Shown here: positions 1-9,143 of the stretch, in pieces
How the letters are laid out: each line of letters starts with the position of its first letter
Numbering within the stretch: the stretch's first letter is position 1
From: JAWLCQ01 sp041687095
Lineage (GTDB): Bacteria > Planctomycetota > Phycisphaerae > SM23-33
Direction: 5' to 3'
NCBI GenBank assembly: GCA_041687095.1
Contig: JAWLCQ010000021.1
Span: 1 to 45,112, forward strand
Length of the DNA: 45,112 bases
Notes under the pieces: generated by a model
Told to the model about the DNA's origin: nothing
The model's database searches: none
What the model saw: the letters and a program-made list of their open reading frames with translations, nothing else
Made by a program: the position numbers and the translations under genes

Positions 1-80
1 GCCATTCGGCCTCTCCACCGTCCTTTCCGGTCCAATATTCTCTACGTATCGAACCCGCAAAAATGTGATAAAGAGACAGC

Positions 81-187
81 CCCGAGGGGAGAGGGGTTGA
101 TCGCCTCTCCCCCGGGGGAGAAGGGTTGACCGTCTCGCTGCCCGGGGAGGGGGGGTGATCGCCTCGCCGCTCGGGGAGAGGGGGGCC
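81..187. repeat. Imperfect ~30-bp tandem repeat
   Basis: About three and a half units of roughly 30 bp follow each other. Each starts with a CCCG(A/G)GGG-type run, contains (G)TTGA(T/C)CG or GTGATCG, and ends in CTC(T/G)C. The repeat ends 25 bases from the stop codon of the leftward gene at 212-1318, so it lies in that gene's 3' flank. I see no gene in bases 1-211. Confidence 0.6.
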
Positions 188-211
188 GCGCTCGCTGGCC
201 GGGATGTCTCG

Positions 212-1318
212 CTACTTCAGTATCTGCTCCGCCTCGCCGCGGTCCAGCACGTTCAGGACCAGCGGCTGGGACTGGTCGGACTGCGACTGCTGCCAGGTCG
301 CGTAGAACGCGTCGTCGGTCGCCAGCACGTCCACGTAGCGCGAGCAGCCGGTCCCGTGCGGGGACACGAACGCCGGTCCGATCACGCTCAAACGCTCCAC
401 CCGCCGCAGGTCTTTTTCGGGGGCGAATGCCACGCCCCCGAGTTCCTCGCACGAATGCCCGCGAGGCCGCCGCACCCCCGACCCGTGCTGCTCGTGCGAC
501 CGCATGCACTCCGCCCCATCATAGAAGACGAGGACGAGCGGATCGCACTTGGCGAACTCGCCCACGGGGGGCACGCGGAGCAGGTGGGTCATGCGGGTGA
601 CGGCAACGTCCCAGGTCATCCCGCGGGGGAAGAAGTCATGCACCGGGGGAGCGAAGGCGTCGCTGATGGCCGATCGGAGCGTGTACCCCGAGTTCGAGCT
701 GGACCACGAGAACGGGTGCGTGCAGAACCCCAGGACCACCGTCCCGTCGGAACGGTCGTACACCAGCGGGTCCTTCACGTGCCACCACCGCGGGTCGCTG
801 CCCGCGAGGACGGTCTGCGGACTCGCGCCCTTGAGGCCTTCGACATCACCGGCCGCCAGCCGCTCGATGGACCACACGCCTGTCCCGGGCTTGAGGAAGG
901 ATTCGAGCCCCTGCGGGTATCCGATCCCGTCCTTCTCGGTGGAGACGAACAGCTCCGCGCCCTTGTCCGTCACGCGAAGGGCGGAGCCCTCGATCGACAG
1001 CACCTTCCGCCCGGGCAGGTCGAGGTCGCTCTTGGACCACGAGACGGCTTTGCGGAAGGTGGATCCGTTGTCGTCGGAGCGGAAGATGGCGAGTTCGAGC
1101 CCGCGCGCACCGGCGGCGAGCCCGGTGCGGGAGTCGCCCGCGTTGCGGTATCGCCCGACGACGTAGAGGGCCCCGTCGGCCCCGCGGACCATGTTCCCGC
1201 CCCCGAACCAGAAGCCCGAGGCGCTGTCCTGCCCCGGGACGATGATGCGGGCGCGGTCCTGGTTCACCAGGGCGTGGGCGAAGGCGAGCAGCTTGTCGCG
1301 TTGCGTTTCCGAAAGCAT
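212..1318 (-). CDS. Sialidase-like beta-propeller protein (BNR/Asp-box type)
   Basis: This is a 368-residue protein without a signal peptide, so probably cytoplasmic. Its start is placed at MLSETQ because AAGGAG lies just upstream; the open frame continues to 1594 but only through repeat DNA. Visible features are GGGNMVRGADGALYVVGRYRN near the N-terminus, an Asp-box-like RSDDNGSTF around residue 80, a central WWHVKDPLVYD segment and a C-terminal YATWQQSQSDQSQ. These resemble exo-alpha-sialidase or BNR-type six-bladed propellers, but the catalytic arginine triad and Tyr/Glu pair cannot be assigned by eye. A role in handling sugars or glycosides is inferred from the fold and from the carbohydrate-active genes elsewhere. 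The FAD oxidoreductase upstream has the same orientation, but a 272-bp repeat block separates them. Confidence 0.6.
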   Translation of the reverse strand: MLSETQRDKLLAFAHALVNQDRARIIVPGQDSASGFWFGGGNMVRGADGALYVVGRYRNAGDSRTGLAAGARGLELAIFRSDDNGSTFRKAVSWSKSDLDLPGRKVLSIEGSALRVTDKGAELFVSTEKDGIGYPQGLESFLKPGTGVWSIERLAAGDVEGLKGASPQTVLAGSDPRWWHVKDPLVYDRSDGTVVLGFCTHPFSWSSSNSGYTLRSAISDAFAPPVHDFFPRGMTWDVAVTRMTHLLRVPPVGEFAKCDPLVLVFYDGAECMRSHEQHGSGVRRPRGHSCEELGGVAFAPEKDLRRVERLSVIGPAFVSPHGTGCSRYVDVLATDDAFYATWQQSQSDQSQPLVLNVLDRGEAEQILK

Positions 1319-1333
1319 GCAGACTCCTTGGAA

Positions 1334-1591
1334 GATTGCGGATTGCGGATTGTGGATTGCGGATTGTCGGAGGGCAAGCGTTTGTTCAGGATCAGGCGTC
1401 TCTGGGGGGCTTTCACCGCAAAGGCCGCGATGGTCGCAAAGGGGGGAATAAGAGGGGAACGGAGTGTGCCTCTTTGCGTCCTTTGCGATCTCTGCGGTGA
1501 GTGCCACAGGCCATGCCGCGTTGCTCCCGGAAAGAAACGCAGGTCCGCAAGCGTACGCCGGACCCACCGACAAACCGCAATCCGCAATTCT
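1334..1591. repeat. Repeat block: GATTGCG heptamers flanking a long hairpin
   Basis: Five near-identical heptamers (GATTGCG or variants) occupy 1334-1368. An inverted copy (CCGCAATCCGCAATT) sits at about 1576-1590, so the block is bounded by inverted copies. Inside, 1411-1502 forms a long imperfect hairpin whose arms read TTCACCGCAAAGGCCGCGA and, inverted, TCACCGCAGAGATCGCAAAG. The hairpin belongs to the family seen again at 37719-37812. The block fills the gap between two leftward genes and touches the stop codon of the oxidoreductase. Confidence 0.7.
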
Positions 1592-3009
1592 CACGAAAGA
1601 TAGGGGAGCTTCTTCAGCAGGTCAAACGCCGGCTCGACCCTCGCGCGGTTCTCCGCGAGTTTCGCCACCAGGGGGGCGGGGTCGAGCTGGCGGGGGGTGA
1701 TGTCGTTCTGGATCGACATCGCCGCCGCCAGACCGGCCGCCTCGCCGGTGGCCATGCACGTCTGCTGGATGCGGAGGGAGGATTCGGCGCGGTGCTCGGC
1801 CGACAGGCAGCGTCCGGCGACGAGGAGGTTGTCCACGCCCGCCGCGACGATCGCCCCGTAGCGGATGTCGTAGTACTCGCCCGCGGCGAGTTGGGCCTTG
1901 CGCTGGTTGTGCTCCGCCGATCCATAGGGGACGGCGGGGGCGGTGTAGCTGTCGGCCGGCCAGACGTCGATGTTCCAGCTCCCGCGGGCGATCCCGTCGG
2001 GGTACTTGCGGAACTCGATGGCGTCGGTGTCGGTGACGGTGGCGAGGCCGTGGACGCGGCGGGACGAGCGGAGGCCGATCTGTGCGGAGGTGTCCAGCAG
2101 GTACGATTGCTCGAGCCCGGGGACGTGCTTGCGCATGAACTCGCTGGCCTGGCGGGCCTGCTCGCGGCCCTCGCGTTCGGCGGCGCTGAACGCCCAGGGG
2201 TCCAGGGGGTCGGTCTGGAGCACGCGGGAGATGACGCTGAGGGTCTCGCGGCGCTCGGCGGGCAGCCGCCAGAGCCACCCGCGGATGTAGCCCAGCAGGC
2301 GGTCCTTGGTGGTGAGCACGGGGTGGGTGACCTCCCCGCGGGCGATGGCGTCGTCGAGGGCGGCGGATATGGGCTTCATCTGCTCCTCGGTGAACGGTCC
2401 CCGCGTGGGATCCACGTTGCCCATGCGGAAGACCTTCGTCAGCGCCATGGCGTAGAGGTGTTCCCCGTCGCCCTGGTCCCAGGGGACGCCCGCGCGGTCG
2501 CAGACGACCCCGTCTCCGGTGGCGTCGATGACGCGCTTCGCAAGCAGGGCGCGGCGGCCGGCGCGGGTTTCGGCGAGGATCCCGCGGCAGGCGCCGTCCT
2601 CGACAACCGCCCCCGCCGACAGGGCGTGATGCAGGATCCTCACGCCCGCATCGCTGGCGAGTTCGTCCCAGGCGTACTTGACCCTCTCGGGATCGACGGC
2701 GGCGCGGAGGTTGGCCCCGGGCACGCCCACCAGTTCGCTCACCCCGTCCCGCCGCTTGAGCGCATGGATGTACTCGTGCCACACCCCCTGGAAGTCCACA
2801 CCGTTGGTGGAGAGGATGACGGCGACGAGCTGGGAGACGGTCGCACCGCCCAGATATCCGTCCTTCTCGACGAGGAGGGTCTCGGCCCCGGCGCGGGCGG
2901 CGGCGATGGCGGCGGCGCACCCGGCGGGCCCGCCCCCGACGACCACGACGTCCCACGAGCCCAGGACGGGCACGTCGCGCTGCGGTTCCCGAATCGTTTG
3001 AGTGTTCAT
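1591..3009 (-). CDS. FAD-dependent oxidoreductase (FAD_oxidored family)
   Basis: The 472-residue protein has a classic N-terminal dinucleotide-binding fold: DVVVVGGGPAGCAAA at residues 20-34 (GxGxxG), followed by LLVEK with the acidic residue that binds the ADP-ribose. YLGGATVSQLV follows, typical of the FAD_oxidored (PF12831-like) group. Near the C-terminus, NLLVAGRCLSAEHRAESSLR and QQTCMATGEAAGLAAAMS form the second FAD-contacting segment usual in this family. There is no signal peptide. In planctomycete-type genomes such enzymes often sit among polysaccharide-utilisation genes and oxidise unknown substrates; the substrate cannot be read from sequence. No clear ribosome-binding site precedes this ATG, but the fold begins immediately after it and no better start exists. 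Confidence 0.85.
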   Translation of the reverse strand: MNTQTIREPQRDVPVLGSWDVVVVGGGPAGCAAAIAAARAGAETLLVEKDGYLGGATVSQLVAVILSTNGVDFQGVWHEYIHALKRRDGVSELVGVPGANLRAAVDPERVKYAWDELASDAGVRILHHALSAGAVVEDGACRGILAETRAGRRALLAKRVIDATGDGVVCDRAGVPWDQGDGEHLYAMALTKVFRMGNVDPTRGPFTEEQMKPISAALDDAIARGEVTHPVLTTKDRLLGYIRGWLWRLPAERRETLSVISRVLQTDPLDPWAFSAAEREGREQARQASEFMRKHVPGLEQSYLLDTSAQIGLRSSRRVHGLATVTDTDAIEFRKYPDGIARGSWNIDVWPADSYTAPAVPYGSAEHNQRKAQLAAGEYYDIRYGAIVAAGVDNLLVAGRCLSAEHRAESSLRIQQTCMATGEAAGLAAAMSIQNDITPRQLDPAPLVAKLAENRARVEPAFDLLKKLPYLS

Positions 3010-3013
3010 GGGG

Positions 3014-3287
3014 GATCATTCTCGCGCAAAGGCGCAGAGGCGCAAAGGGAAAAAAGGCACCGGGGCCGCATCCTCCACCGGCCCGTCCGTCCACGCGGGC
3101 GCTTCAACGCCCTCTGTCCCGGGGCAAGGGCCTCTGCACAACTCGTCTTTCCTCCTTGCGAACGCAGGGATGCAGGGGATGCACGGGACCGGAGCGAGCA
3201 GACTCCCATCCCGTGCATCCCCATGCATTCCTGCCTGCCTTGCAGGATGTGTGGAGGCCAATGGCCCTGGGTTTGGGGGCGGGGAGG
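3014..3287. repeat. Divergent intergenic spacer with two repeat families
   Basis: The 408-bp spacer between the divergent oxidoreductase and LEPR-XLL genes holds a half-copy of the CGCAAAGG repeat (about 3021-3050). It also holds a strong inverted repeat at 3164-3188 and 3209-3234 (arms GCAGGGATGCA.GGGGATGCACGGGA) with a ~20-base loop. No coding sequence is evident here. Confidence 0.6.
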
Positions 3288-3316
3288 TTGATAGGGCACT
3301 GGGAGCGTCCTATCCT
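3288..3316 (+). promoter_or_regulatory. Sigma-70-like promoter for the giant LEPR-XLL gene
   Basis: TTGATA at 3288-3293 and TATCCT at 3311-3316 are separated by exactly 17 bases. Transcription would start near 3323, about 95 bases before the chosen ATG. Confidence 0.6.
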
Positions 3317-3417
3317 TCTGAACGGTGGGCGCTGTCGTCGGGGAACGCCCGCTTGGGGGGCTCCGGATCGTCGGGGCTCCGCAGGATGTTCACTCCGCAG
3401 TGGGAAAGGGGAAGGGT

Positions 3418-6400
3418 ATGCTCTCTCTGTTCTGCGCCGGATCATGGCGTGACGGTCGGTCCGCGTTCTCGCCGCACACCGAGTTGACACTGGAGCCGCT
3501 GGAGCCCCGCCTGCTGCTCAGCGGTTCCCCGGGCGCGGACAGTGCCTGGGAGGCGATCACGATCTTTGATGACCCCGCCCCGCCCGACGTGGTGGTGCTG
3601 GAGGCGGACAGCCCGTCGCGGACCTTCTCCGCCGGGGCCGCCTTCCCCGTGCGGGTCTACGTGCAGAACCGTGGGGGAATGAGCTTCGCCGGCAACTGCC
3701 GGGTCGAGGCCCGCCTGTCCCTCGATCCCGTCTGGGGCAACTGGGACGACATCGTCCTGCAGCAGTGGACCCAGATGGTGCGGCTGGAGCCCGGGGACGA
3801 TCGCCTCTTCGCCAACACCGCCGCCATCCCGAACTCCGTACCGAGCGGCCGGTACTACTACGCCGCCCAGGTCACCGCCACCGGGGACGCCAACCCCAAC
3901 AACAACGTCTACTGGACGCCCACGGCGGACATCACGCTCGACATCGGGGGCGGCAGCGACGACGACGACCAGATCGGGGAGGCCCGCCCGCTGCCCATCG
4001 GGGCGACCCACGCGGCGACGCTCGACAGCGCGTGGGACGTCGACATGTACCGCATCTTCGGGGTGAGTGGGCAATCCGTCGGCCTCGACACGGACATCGG
4101 CCCCGTCGGGACGCCGGGCGACACGATGCTGCGGCTGTTCGACGGTACGGGGCGAATGGTGGCATCGAGCGACAACCACCTGGCGCCCGGGGAGTCGCTG
4201 GGGCCCAACAGCGAGTTCGAGTCCTACCTCCAGTACACGTTCCCGCAGACGGGCTTCTACTACGTGGGCGTTTCCAGCGCTCCCAACCGGAGCTACGACC
4301 CCATCACGGGCCTGGACGACATGGGGGGCGGTGCGCGGTGCGCGTACCAGCTCGTCATTACCGGCGATGCGATCGCCAACCTCACGACGACGCAGCTCGA
4401 CTGCATCGTCGGGCCCTACTTCCCCCGCGCCGGCCTGGAGGGCAGCGTGACCGTCGCCAACACCGGTTCCGGCGACGCCAGGGCGGGGTTCGAGTACGAG
4501 GTCCGCCTGTCCGTCGACCAGGTCTGGGGCAACGCGGACGACATCCTCATCTCGACGGGGTCGGTCAGCGGAGCGCTGGGGGCCGGGGCGTCCACCACCC
4601 TGGACACGCTGGGCGACCTGCCCGGCAACATTGCCCCGGGAGCGTACTTCGTCGGGTTCATGGCCGATACCGGCTATGCGGTCGGGGAGGTCGACGACGC
4701 CGACAACCTCCGCTGGAGCGCGGGCATGATCCGCGTCCAGCAGGACGCTCCGGACCTGGCGGTCCGGGACGCGAACGTGGCGACGGGGACGTTTCTCCCG
4801 CAGGACACGCTGGTGGGCACGTGGACGCGGGCCAACGTGGGCGCCGGGCCCGCCGAAGCCTTCCGCGTCGAGGCCCGCCTGTCCACCGACACCACCTGGG
4901 GCAACGACGACGACATCGTCATCTACGTCTACGACGACGTGGACGGGGTGCAGGGGAACACGGGCGAGAGCGGCGGGGGGGTGCTGCAGATCCCGTGGTA
5001 CACCCCCGCGGGCCAGTACTACGCCGCCGTCCGCCTCGACGCCGCCGCCCGCCTCCCCGAGGCCGAAGAGGCCAACAACACCTGGTGGTCCGCCTCCGCG
5101 GGCATCAACGTGCTGGACGTGAGGGGCGTATTCCACGAGAACTGGTACCTCACGCAGTACCCCGAGGTCAACGCCGCCCTCGCCGCCGGGGCCCTGAGCA
5201 GCGGCTATGAGCACTTCGCCCGCTGGGGCGTCCGTGAGAACCGCTCCCCGCACCCCTACTTCGACGCCGCACAGTACGCCGCGCTCTACCCGGATACTGC
5301 CTCGGAGGGGGTGTTCCATCACTTCCTGCGGACCGGGCAGTACGAGGGCCGCTCCGCCCACTGGGCGTTCGACCACTCCTACTACGTGGGCCGCAACACC
5401 GACATCCCCATCGGGATGGGGGCGTGGGAGCATTTCGTCCGCCAGGGCCAGTACGAGCCCCCGCGCGACCCCACCCCGTTCTTCGACACCTCGTACTACC
5501 TGGCCTCCAACCCCGATGTCGCCGCCGCCGCCGTCCCCGCTCTGGAGCACTTCCTCCGCTGGGGCCGCTCCGACCTGTGGCGCAATCCGCACGCGTTCTT
5601 CAACACCCAGTACTACCTCGCGATGAACGGGGACATCGCTCCGGAGATCCTGGGGGGGAGCGTATCGGCCCTGGAGCACTTCGCCCGCTGGGGCGTGTAC
5701 AACGACCGGACCTGCCATCCCTACTGGGTCCCCGACAGCTACCGCCAGGCCAACCCCGACCTCGCCTCGTCGGCCCTGCCCATGTGGCGGCACTTCGCCC
5801 AGGAGGGCATGGGCGAAGGGCGCAACCCCGGGCACTACTTCAACTCCGCGTACTATGGCGAGACGTATCCCGAAATCGTCTCCGCCGTGACCAACGGAAG
5901 CTTCGTCAGCGTCTTCGAGCATTTCCTGCTGTACGGTCAGTTCGAGGAGCGCAACCCGCACCCGTACTTCAACGCGGCCCTGTACCTGGCGGAGAACCCG
6001 GACGTGGCGGGGGCGGGGCTCACCATCTCGCCCTACGAGCACTTCGTCCGCTGGGGCCAGTTCGAGGGCCGCCCCTGCAGCCCGCTGTTCAGCACGGCCG
6101 AGTACCTCGCGGAGCACCCCGAGGCGCTCGAGACCGGGGAGGGCCCGCTGGGGCACTTCCTGCGCTGGGGGCAGTACGCGGGCTCGTCGGGCCACTGGGC
6201 CTTCGACGCCCTGTACTACCTGGACCACAACCCCGACATCGCCGCCGCCGGGCTGACGATCTCACCCTACGAGCACTTCGTCCGCTTCGGGCAGTTCGAG
6301 GGCCGCGCCTGCAGCCCGTACTTCGACGCCGAGTACTACCTCGCCGAGAACCCCAGCGTCGCCAAGGACCCGCTGGGCCCCTGGGAACACTTCCTCCGCT

Positions 6401-8622
6401 GGGGGCAGTACGGCGGGCTGCCTGTGCAGTGGACCTTCGACCATGGGTACTACCTGGCCCACAACCCCGACGTCGCCTCCGCCGGGCTGACGATCTCGCC
6501 GTATGAGCACTTCGTCCGCTGGGGCCAGTTCGAGGGCCGCTCCTGCAGCGTGTACTTCGACGCCGGGCACTACCTCGGTGCCAACCCTCACGTCCCCGCC
6601 ACCGGCATGGGCCCGTGGGAGCACTTCCTCCGCCAGGGGCAGTTCCAGGACGCCGTCGTGCACTGGGCGTTCGACGGGGCGTACTACCTCCGCGAGAACC
6701 CCGACCTCGCCGAACTCACCGTCTCGCCCTATGAGCACTTCGCCCGCTGGGGCCAGTTCGAGGGCCGCCCCTGCAGCGCGTTCTTCGACGCCGCGCACTA
6801 CCTCGCCGAAAACCGCGACGTCGCCTCCGCCCGAATGGGCGCGTGGGACCACTTCCTCCTCTGGGGCCAGCACGAGACCTGGCGCAACCCCAGCCCGCTC
6901 TTCAACACCGCCTTCTACCTCGAAGCCAACCCCGACGTGGCCGCGGCAGTCACCGACGCGGGCGTGGCGCCCCTCGAGCACTTCTCGCAGTGGGGTGTCT
7001 ACGAGAACCGCGCCTGCCACCCGTTCTGGCACAGCGGCAGCTACCTCCAGGCCAACTCCGACCTGCCCACCGGTACGCCCCTGTGGCTGCACTTCGTGGA
7101 GCAGGGCATGGATGCGGGCCGCTCCCCCGGACACTACTTCGACCCCGAGTTCTACGCGGCCACCTACCCCGACGTCGTCGCCGCCGTCACCGACGGGGCG
7201 ATCGGCAGCCTGTTCGAGCACTACCTCCGCTGGGGCCAGTTCCAGGAGTACCGGCCGCACTGGGCGTTCGACGAGGACTTCTACCTCACCGAAAACCCCG
7301 ACGTGCGGTCCGCGAGGCTTTTCTCAGCCTATGAGCACTTCGTCCGCCGGGGCCAGTACGAGGGCCGCCCCTGCAGCCTGCTCTTCGATACCGCCTTCTA
7401 CCTCCAGGCCAATCCCGACGTCGCCGCCGCCGGGATCGGCCCGTGGGACCACTTCCTGCTCTGGGGCCAGCACGAGGACCTCCGCGACCCCAACCTGCTG
7501 TTCGACACCGACTTCTACCTGGACGCCAACCCCGCCGCCGCCGCCGCCGTGGCGGACGGGACGATGTCGGCCCTGGAGCACTTCGCCCGCGTGGGCCTCG
7601 CCGAGGACCGGCGCTGCCATCCGTACTGGACCCCCGACAGCTACCGCGAGATGTACCCCTCCGTGCCCGCCGATACCCCCGCGTGGGAGGACTTCATGGA
7701 GCAGGGGCTCGAGCGAGGCCGTGCCCCCGGGCACTACTTCGACAAGGACTTCTACGCCGAGACCTACCCCGAAGCCCCCGCCGCCGTCGCCGGCGGGGCC
7801 TACCGGAGCGTCTTTGAGCACTTCCTGCGGCAGGGCCAGTACGACTCCCTGAACCCCCATCCGTACTTCGACGCGGAGTACTACCTCCAGGAGAACCCCA
7901 CCATCGCCGCCGAGGCCCCCCCGTCGCCGTACGAACACTTCGTGCGGTACGGGCAGTTCGGCGGCACGAGCCGTCCGTGCCTGCTGTTCTGCGAGCAGGA
8001 CTACCGCGCCCTGCATCCCGAGGTCGATGACGCCATCCTCACGGGGCAGGCGGCGACGGGCTTCGAGCATTTCCTCCGCTTCGGGCGCTCCGCCGACGCG
8101 GCGGCGATGATCGTGTTCGACAGCGATTTCTACCTCGCCCAGTACCCCGACGCCGCGTCCGCCATCGGGAGCGGCGGCATCCGCTGTGCGTACGACCATT
8201 ACGCGGTGCATGGGTTCCGCGAGGCCCGCCTCCCCTCGCCGTACTACGACGAAACCTGGTACCGCACCACCTACCCCGACGTGGACACCCTCGTCACCGA
8301 AGGGACGCTCCCCAACGGGTTCCTGCACTACCTGCGGCACGGCATGGCCGAGGGGCGCAGCCCCTCCACGAGCTTCGATGAGACGTGGTATCGCACCGAG
8401 TACCCCGACACCCTCGACGCCGTCGCCGCCGGGACCTGCCGAGGAGGGCTGGAGCACTTCCTCCTCTGGGGCCACGCCCAGGGCCGCCAGCCCCTGCCCC
8501 CGCCCCCGCCGACCCCGGACCCGACGCCCGACCCGGACCCCGACCCGACGCCGGACCCAGACCCGACGCCAGACCCGGACCCCGATCCGGCACCCGATCC
8601 CGACCCGCCCATCGTGCCGTAA
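3418..8622 (+). CDS. Giant LEPR-XLL surface protein with CARDB/PPC domains and 28 EHF modules
   Basis: The protein has 1734 residues. The ATG at 3418 is chosen because GGGGAAGGG lies directly upstream and LEPRLLLS then falls at residues 28-35, as in LEPR-XLL proteins of planctomycetes; the frame itself opens at 3325. Next come a CARDB-like beta-sandwich (about 55-180), a PPC-like domain (about 182-320, with a DDDD stretch) and two more CARDB-like domains (about 321-440 and 443-565), each with an (S/D)xxWGNxDDI loop. Residues 572 to about 1695 are 28 tandem modules of 36-43 residues with the pattern FDxxYYLxxNPDVA then EHFxRWGQ then ExRxP. A 40-residue Pro-Asp tail (PDPTPDPDPDP type) ends the chain. 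It is inferred to be exported and surface-attached, the N-terminal motif acting as sorting signal. The module resembles short repeats seen in some calcium-binding and glycosyltransferase-associated proteins; its function is unknown. The modules show a higher-order order, described under findings. Confidence 0.85.
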   Translation: MLSLFCAGSWRDGRSAFSPHTELTLEPLEPRLLLSGSPGADSAWEAITIFDDPAPPDVVVLEADSPSRTFSAGAAFPVRVYVQNRGGMSFAGNCRVEARLSLDPVWGNWDDIVLQQWTQMVRLEPGDDRLFANTAAIPNSVPSGRYYYAAQVTATGDANPNNNVYWTPTADITLDIGGGSDDDDQIGEARPLPIGATHAATLDSAWDVDMYRIFGVSGQSVGLDTDIGPVGTPGDTMLRLFDGTGRMVASSDNHLAPGESLGPNSEFESYLQYTFPQTGFYYVGVSSAPNRSYDPITGLDDMGGGARCAYQLVITGDAIANLTTTQLDCIVGPYFPRAGLEGSVTVANTGSGDARAGFEYEVRLSVDQVWGNADDILISTGSVSGALGAGASTTLDTLGDLPGNIAPGAYFVGFMADTGYAVGEVDDADNLRWSAGMIRVQQDAPDLAVRDANVATGTFLPQDTLVGTWTRANVGAGPAEAFRVEARLSTDTTWGNDDDIVIYVYDDVDGVQGNTGESGGGVLQIPWYTPAGQYYAAVRLDAAARLPEAEEANNTWWSASAGINVLDVRGVFHENWYLTQYPEVNAALAAGALSSGYEHFARWGVRENRSPHPYFDAAQYAALYPDTASEGVFHHFLRTGQYEGRSAHWAFDHSYYVGRNTDIPIGMGAWEHFVRQGQYEPPRDPTPFFDTSYYLASNPDVAAAAVPALEHFLRWGRSDLWRNPHAFFNTQYYLAMNGDIAPEILGGSVSALEHFARWGVYNDRTCHPYWVPDSYRQANPDLASSALPMWRHFAQEGMGEGRNPGHYFNSAYYGETYPEIVSAVTNGSFVSVFEHFLLYGQFEERNPHPYFNAALYLAENPDVAGAGLTISPYEHFVRWGQFEGRPCSPLFSTAEYLAEHPEALETGEGPLGHFLRWGQYAGSSGHWAFDALYYLDHNPDIAAAGLTISPYEHFVRFGQFEGRACSPYFDAEYYLAENPSVAKDPLGPWEHFLRWGQYGGLPVQWTFDHGYYLAHNPDVASAGLTISPYEHFVRWGQFEGRSCSVYFDAGHYLGANPHVPATGMGPWEHFLRQGQFQDAVVHWAFDGAYYLRENPDLAELTVSPYEHFARWGQFEGRPCSAFFDAAHYLAENRDVASARMGAWDHFLLWGQHETWRNPSPLFNTAFYLEANPDVAAAVTDAGVAPLEHFSQWGVYENRACHPFWHSGSYLQANSDLPTGTPLWLHFVEQGMDAGRSPGHYFDPEFYAATYPDVVAAVTDGAIGSLFEHYLRWGQFQEYRPHWAFDEDFYLTENPDVRSARLFSAYEHFVRRGQYEGRPCSLLFDTAFYLQANPDVAAAGIGPWDHFLLWGQHEDLRDPNLLFDTDFYLDANPAAAAAVADGTMSALEHFARVGLAEDRRCHPYWTPDSYREMYPSVPADTPAWEDFMEQGLERGRAPGHYFDKDFYAETYPEAPAAVAGGAYRSVFEHFLRQGQYDSLNPHPYFDAEYYLQENPTIAAEAPPSPYEHFVRYGQFGGTSRPCLLFCEQDYRALHPEVDDAILTGQAATGFEHFLRFGRSADAAAMIVFDSDFYLAQYPDAASAIGSGGIRCAYDHYAVHGFREARLPSPYYDETWYRTTYPDVDTLVTEGTLPNGFLHYLRHGMAEGRSPSTSFDETWYRTEYPDTLDAVAAGTCRGGLEHFLLWGHAQGRQPLPPPPPTPDPTPDPDPDPTPDPDPTPDPDPDPAPDPDPPIVP
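5482..7986 (+). repeat. Coding super-repeat of five module types (B-C-D-E-A)
   Basis: Modules 4 to 24 of the LEPR-XLL protein fall into five subtypes by their endings: A (SPYEHFVRWGQFEGRPCS), B (GPWEHFLRWGQ), C (ALEHFARWGVY..R.CHPY), D (starts with W, ends GRxPGHY) and E (VFEHFLxxGQ). Their order is BCDEA-BABABA-BCDEA-BCDEA, so a five-module block of about 600 bp has been duplicated and an A-B pair amplified. Assembly from short reads could miscount the units. Confidence 0.8.
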
Positions 8623-9043
8623 GGCCTGCGTCAGCCCTCCCCCTGCGCTGCGGGTCCCCGACCCGCGGCGCACGGGGGGGGAGGGCACGTTGCTCCACAC
8701 ATCTCGGCACCCTGCGCCGGTCAGCCCAGGGTCTGCCTGTCGTCTCGGACAGGGAGCTTCGGGAGTCCCGGCGGGGAGTTCCGGCGGCGGGCCCCGGGAG
8801 TTCCGGAAACCCGTCCCTGCCGGGACGCCCGTGCCACCCCGCTGGGGCCGTTCCATGAACGGTTACACTTCGCAGATACGGTCATGCACCGGCCCGTGCA
8901 GGGCCATCGCCAACTCGCAGTCGCGGGTGCCACGGCTGCGCTGTTTGCAGCCGTGCTCCCACGAGTGTGCGGCGGAACACGGGTTCTGCAACCCCGTAGC
9001 GCCCCGCGAACCGGACTTCGCGATGGCCCCGGCGGCCCGTCTC
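8623..9043. repeat. Intergenic repeats upstream of lptD
   Basis: Immediately after the LEPR-XLL gene, 8635-8685 forms a long hairpin (CCCTCCCCCTGCGCTGCGGGT against its near complement), possibly a terminator although no U-tract follows. Next come a copy of the CTCCACACATCTCGGC motif (8692-8707), a 16-bp palindrome CGTCCCTGCCGGGACG (8812-8827) and CCGTTC-ATG-GAACGG-type symmetry near 8850. A 129-bp element at 8901-9029 is bounded by inverted GGGCCATCGC and contains two smaller hairpins. No gene is supported here. Confidence 0.65.
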
Positions 9044-9049
9044 GGACGT

Positions 9050-9078
9050 TTGACTTGCGGACTTGGGGGGCGTATCAT
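9050..9078 (+). promoter_or_regulatory. Sigma-70-like promoter for the lptD operon
   Basis: TTGACT at 9050-9055 and TATCAT at 9073-9078 are spaced by 17 bases. The site lies just behind the inverted-repeat element ending at 9029 and about 65 bases before the ATG of lptD. Confidence 0.6.
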
Positions 9079-9143
9079 CCCGGCCGCGGTGCGGAACTCG
9101 CGGCGTCGGACCATGCCGCGAACCGCCCGGGCAAAGGAGCGGG

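Noticed and set aside
3442..6228. Minus-strand open frame of 928 codons
   Set aside because: It mirrors the repeats of the giant LEPR-XLL gene and has no independent start signal.
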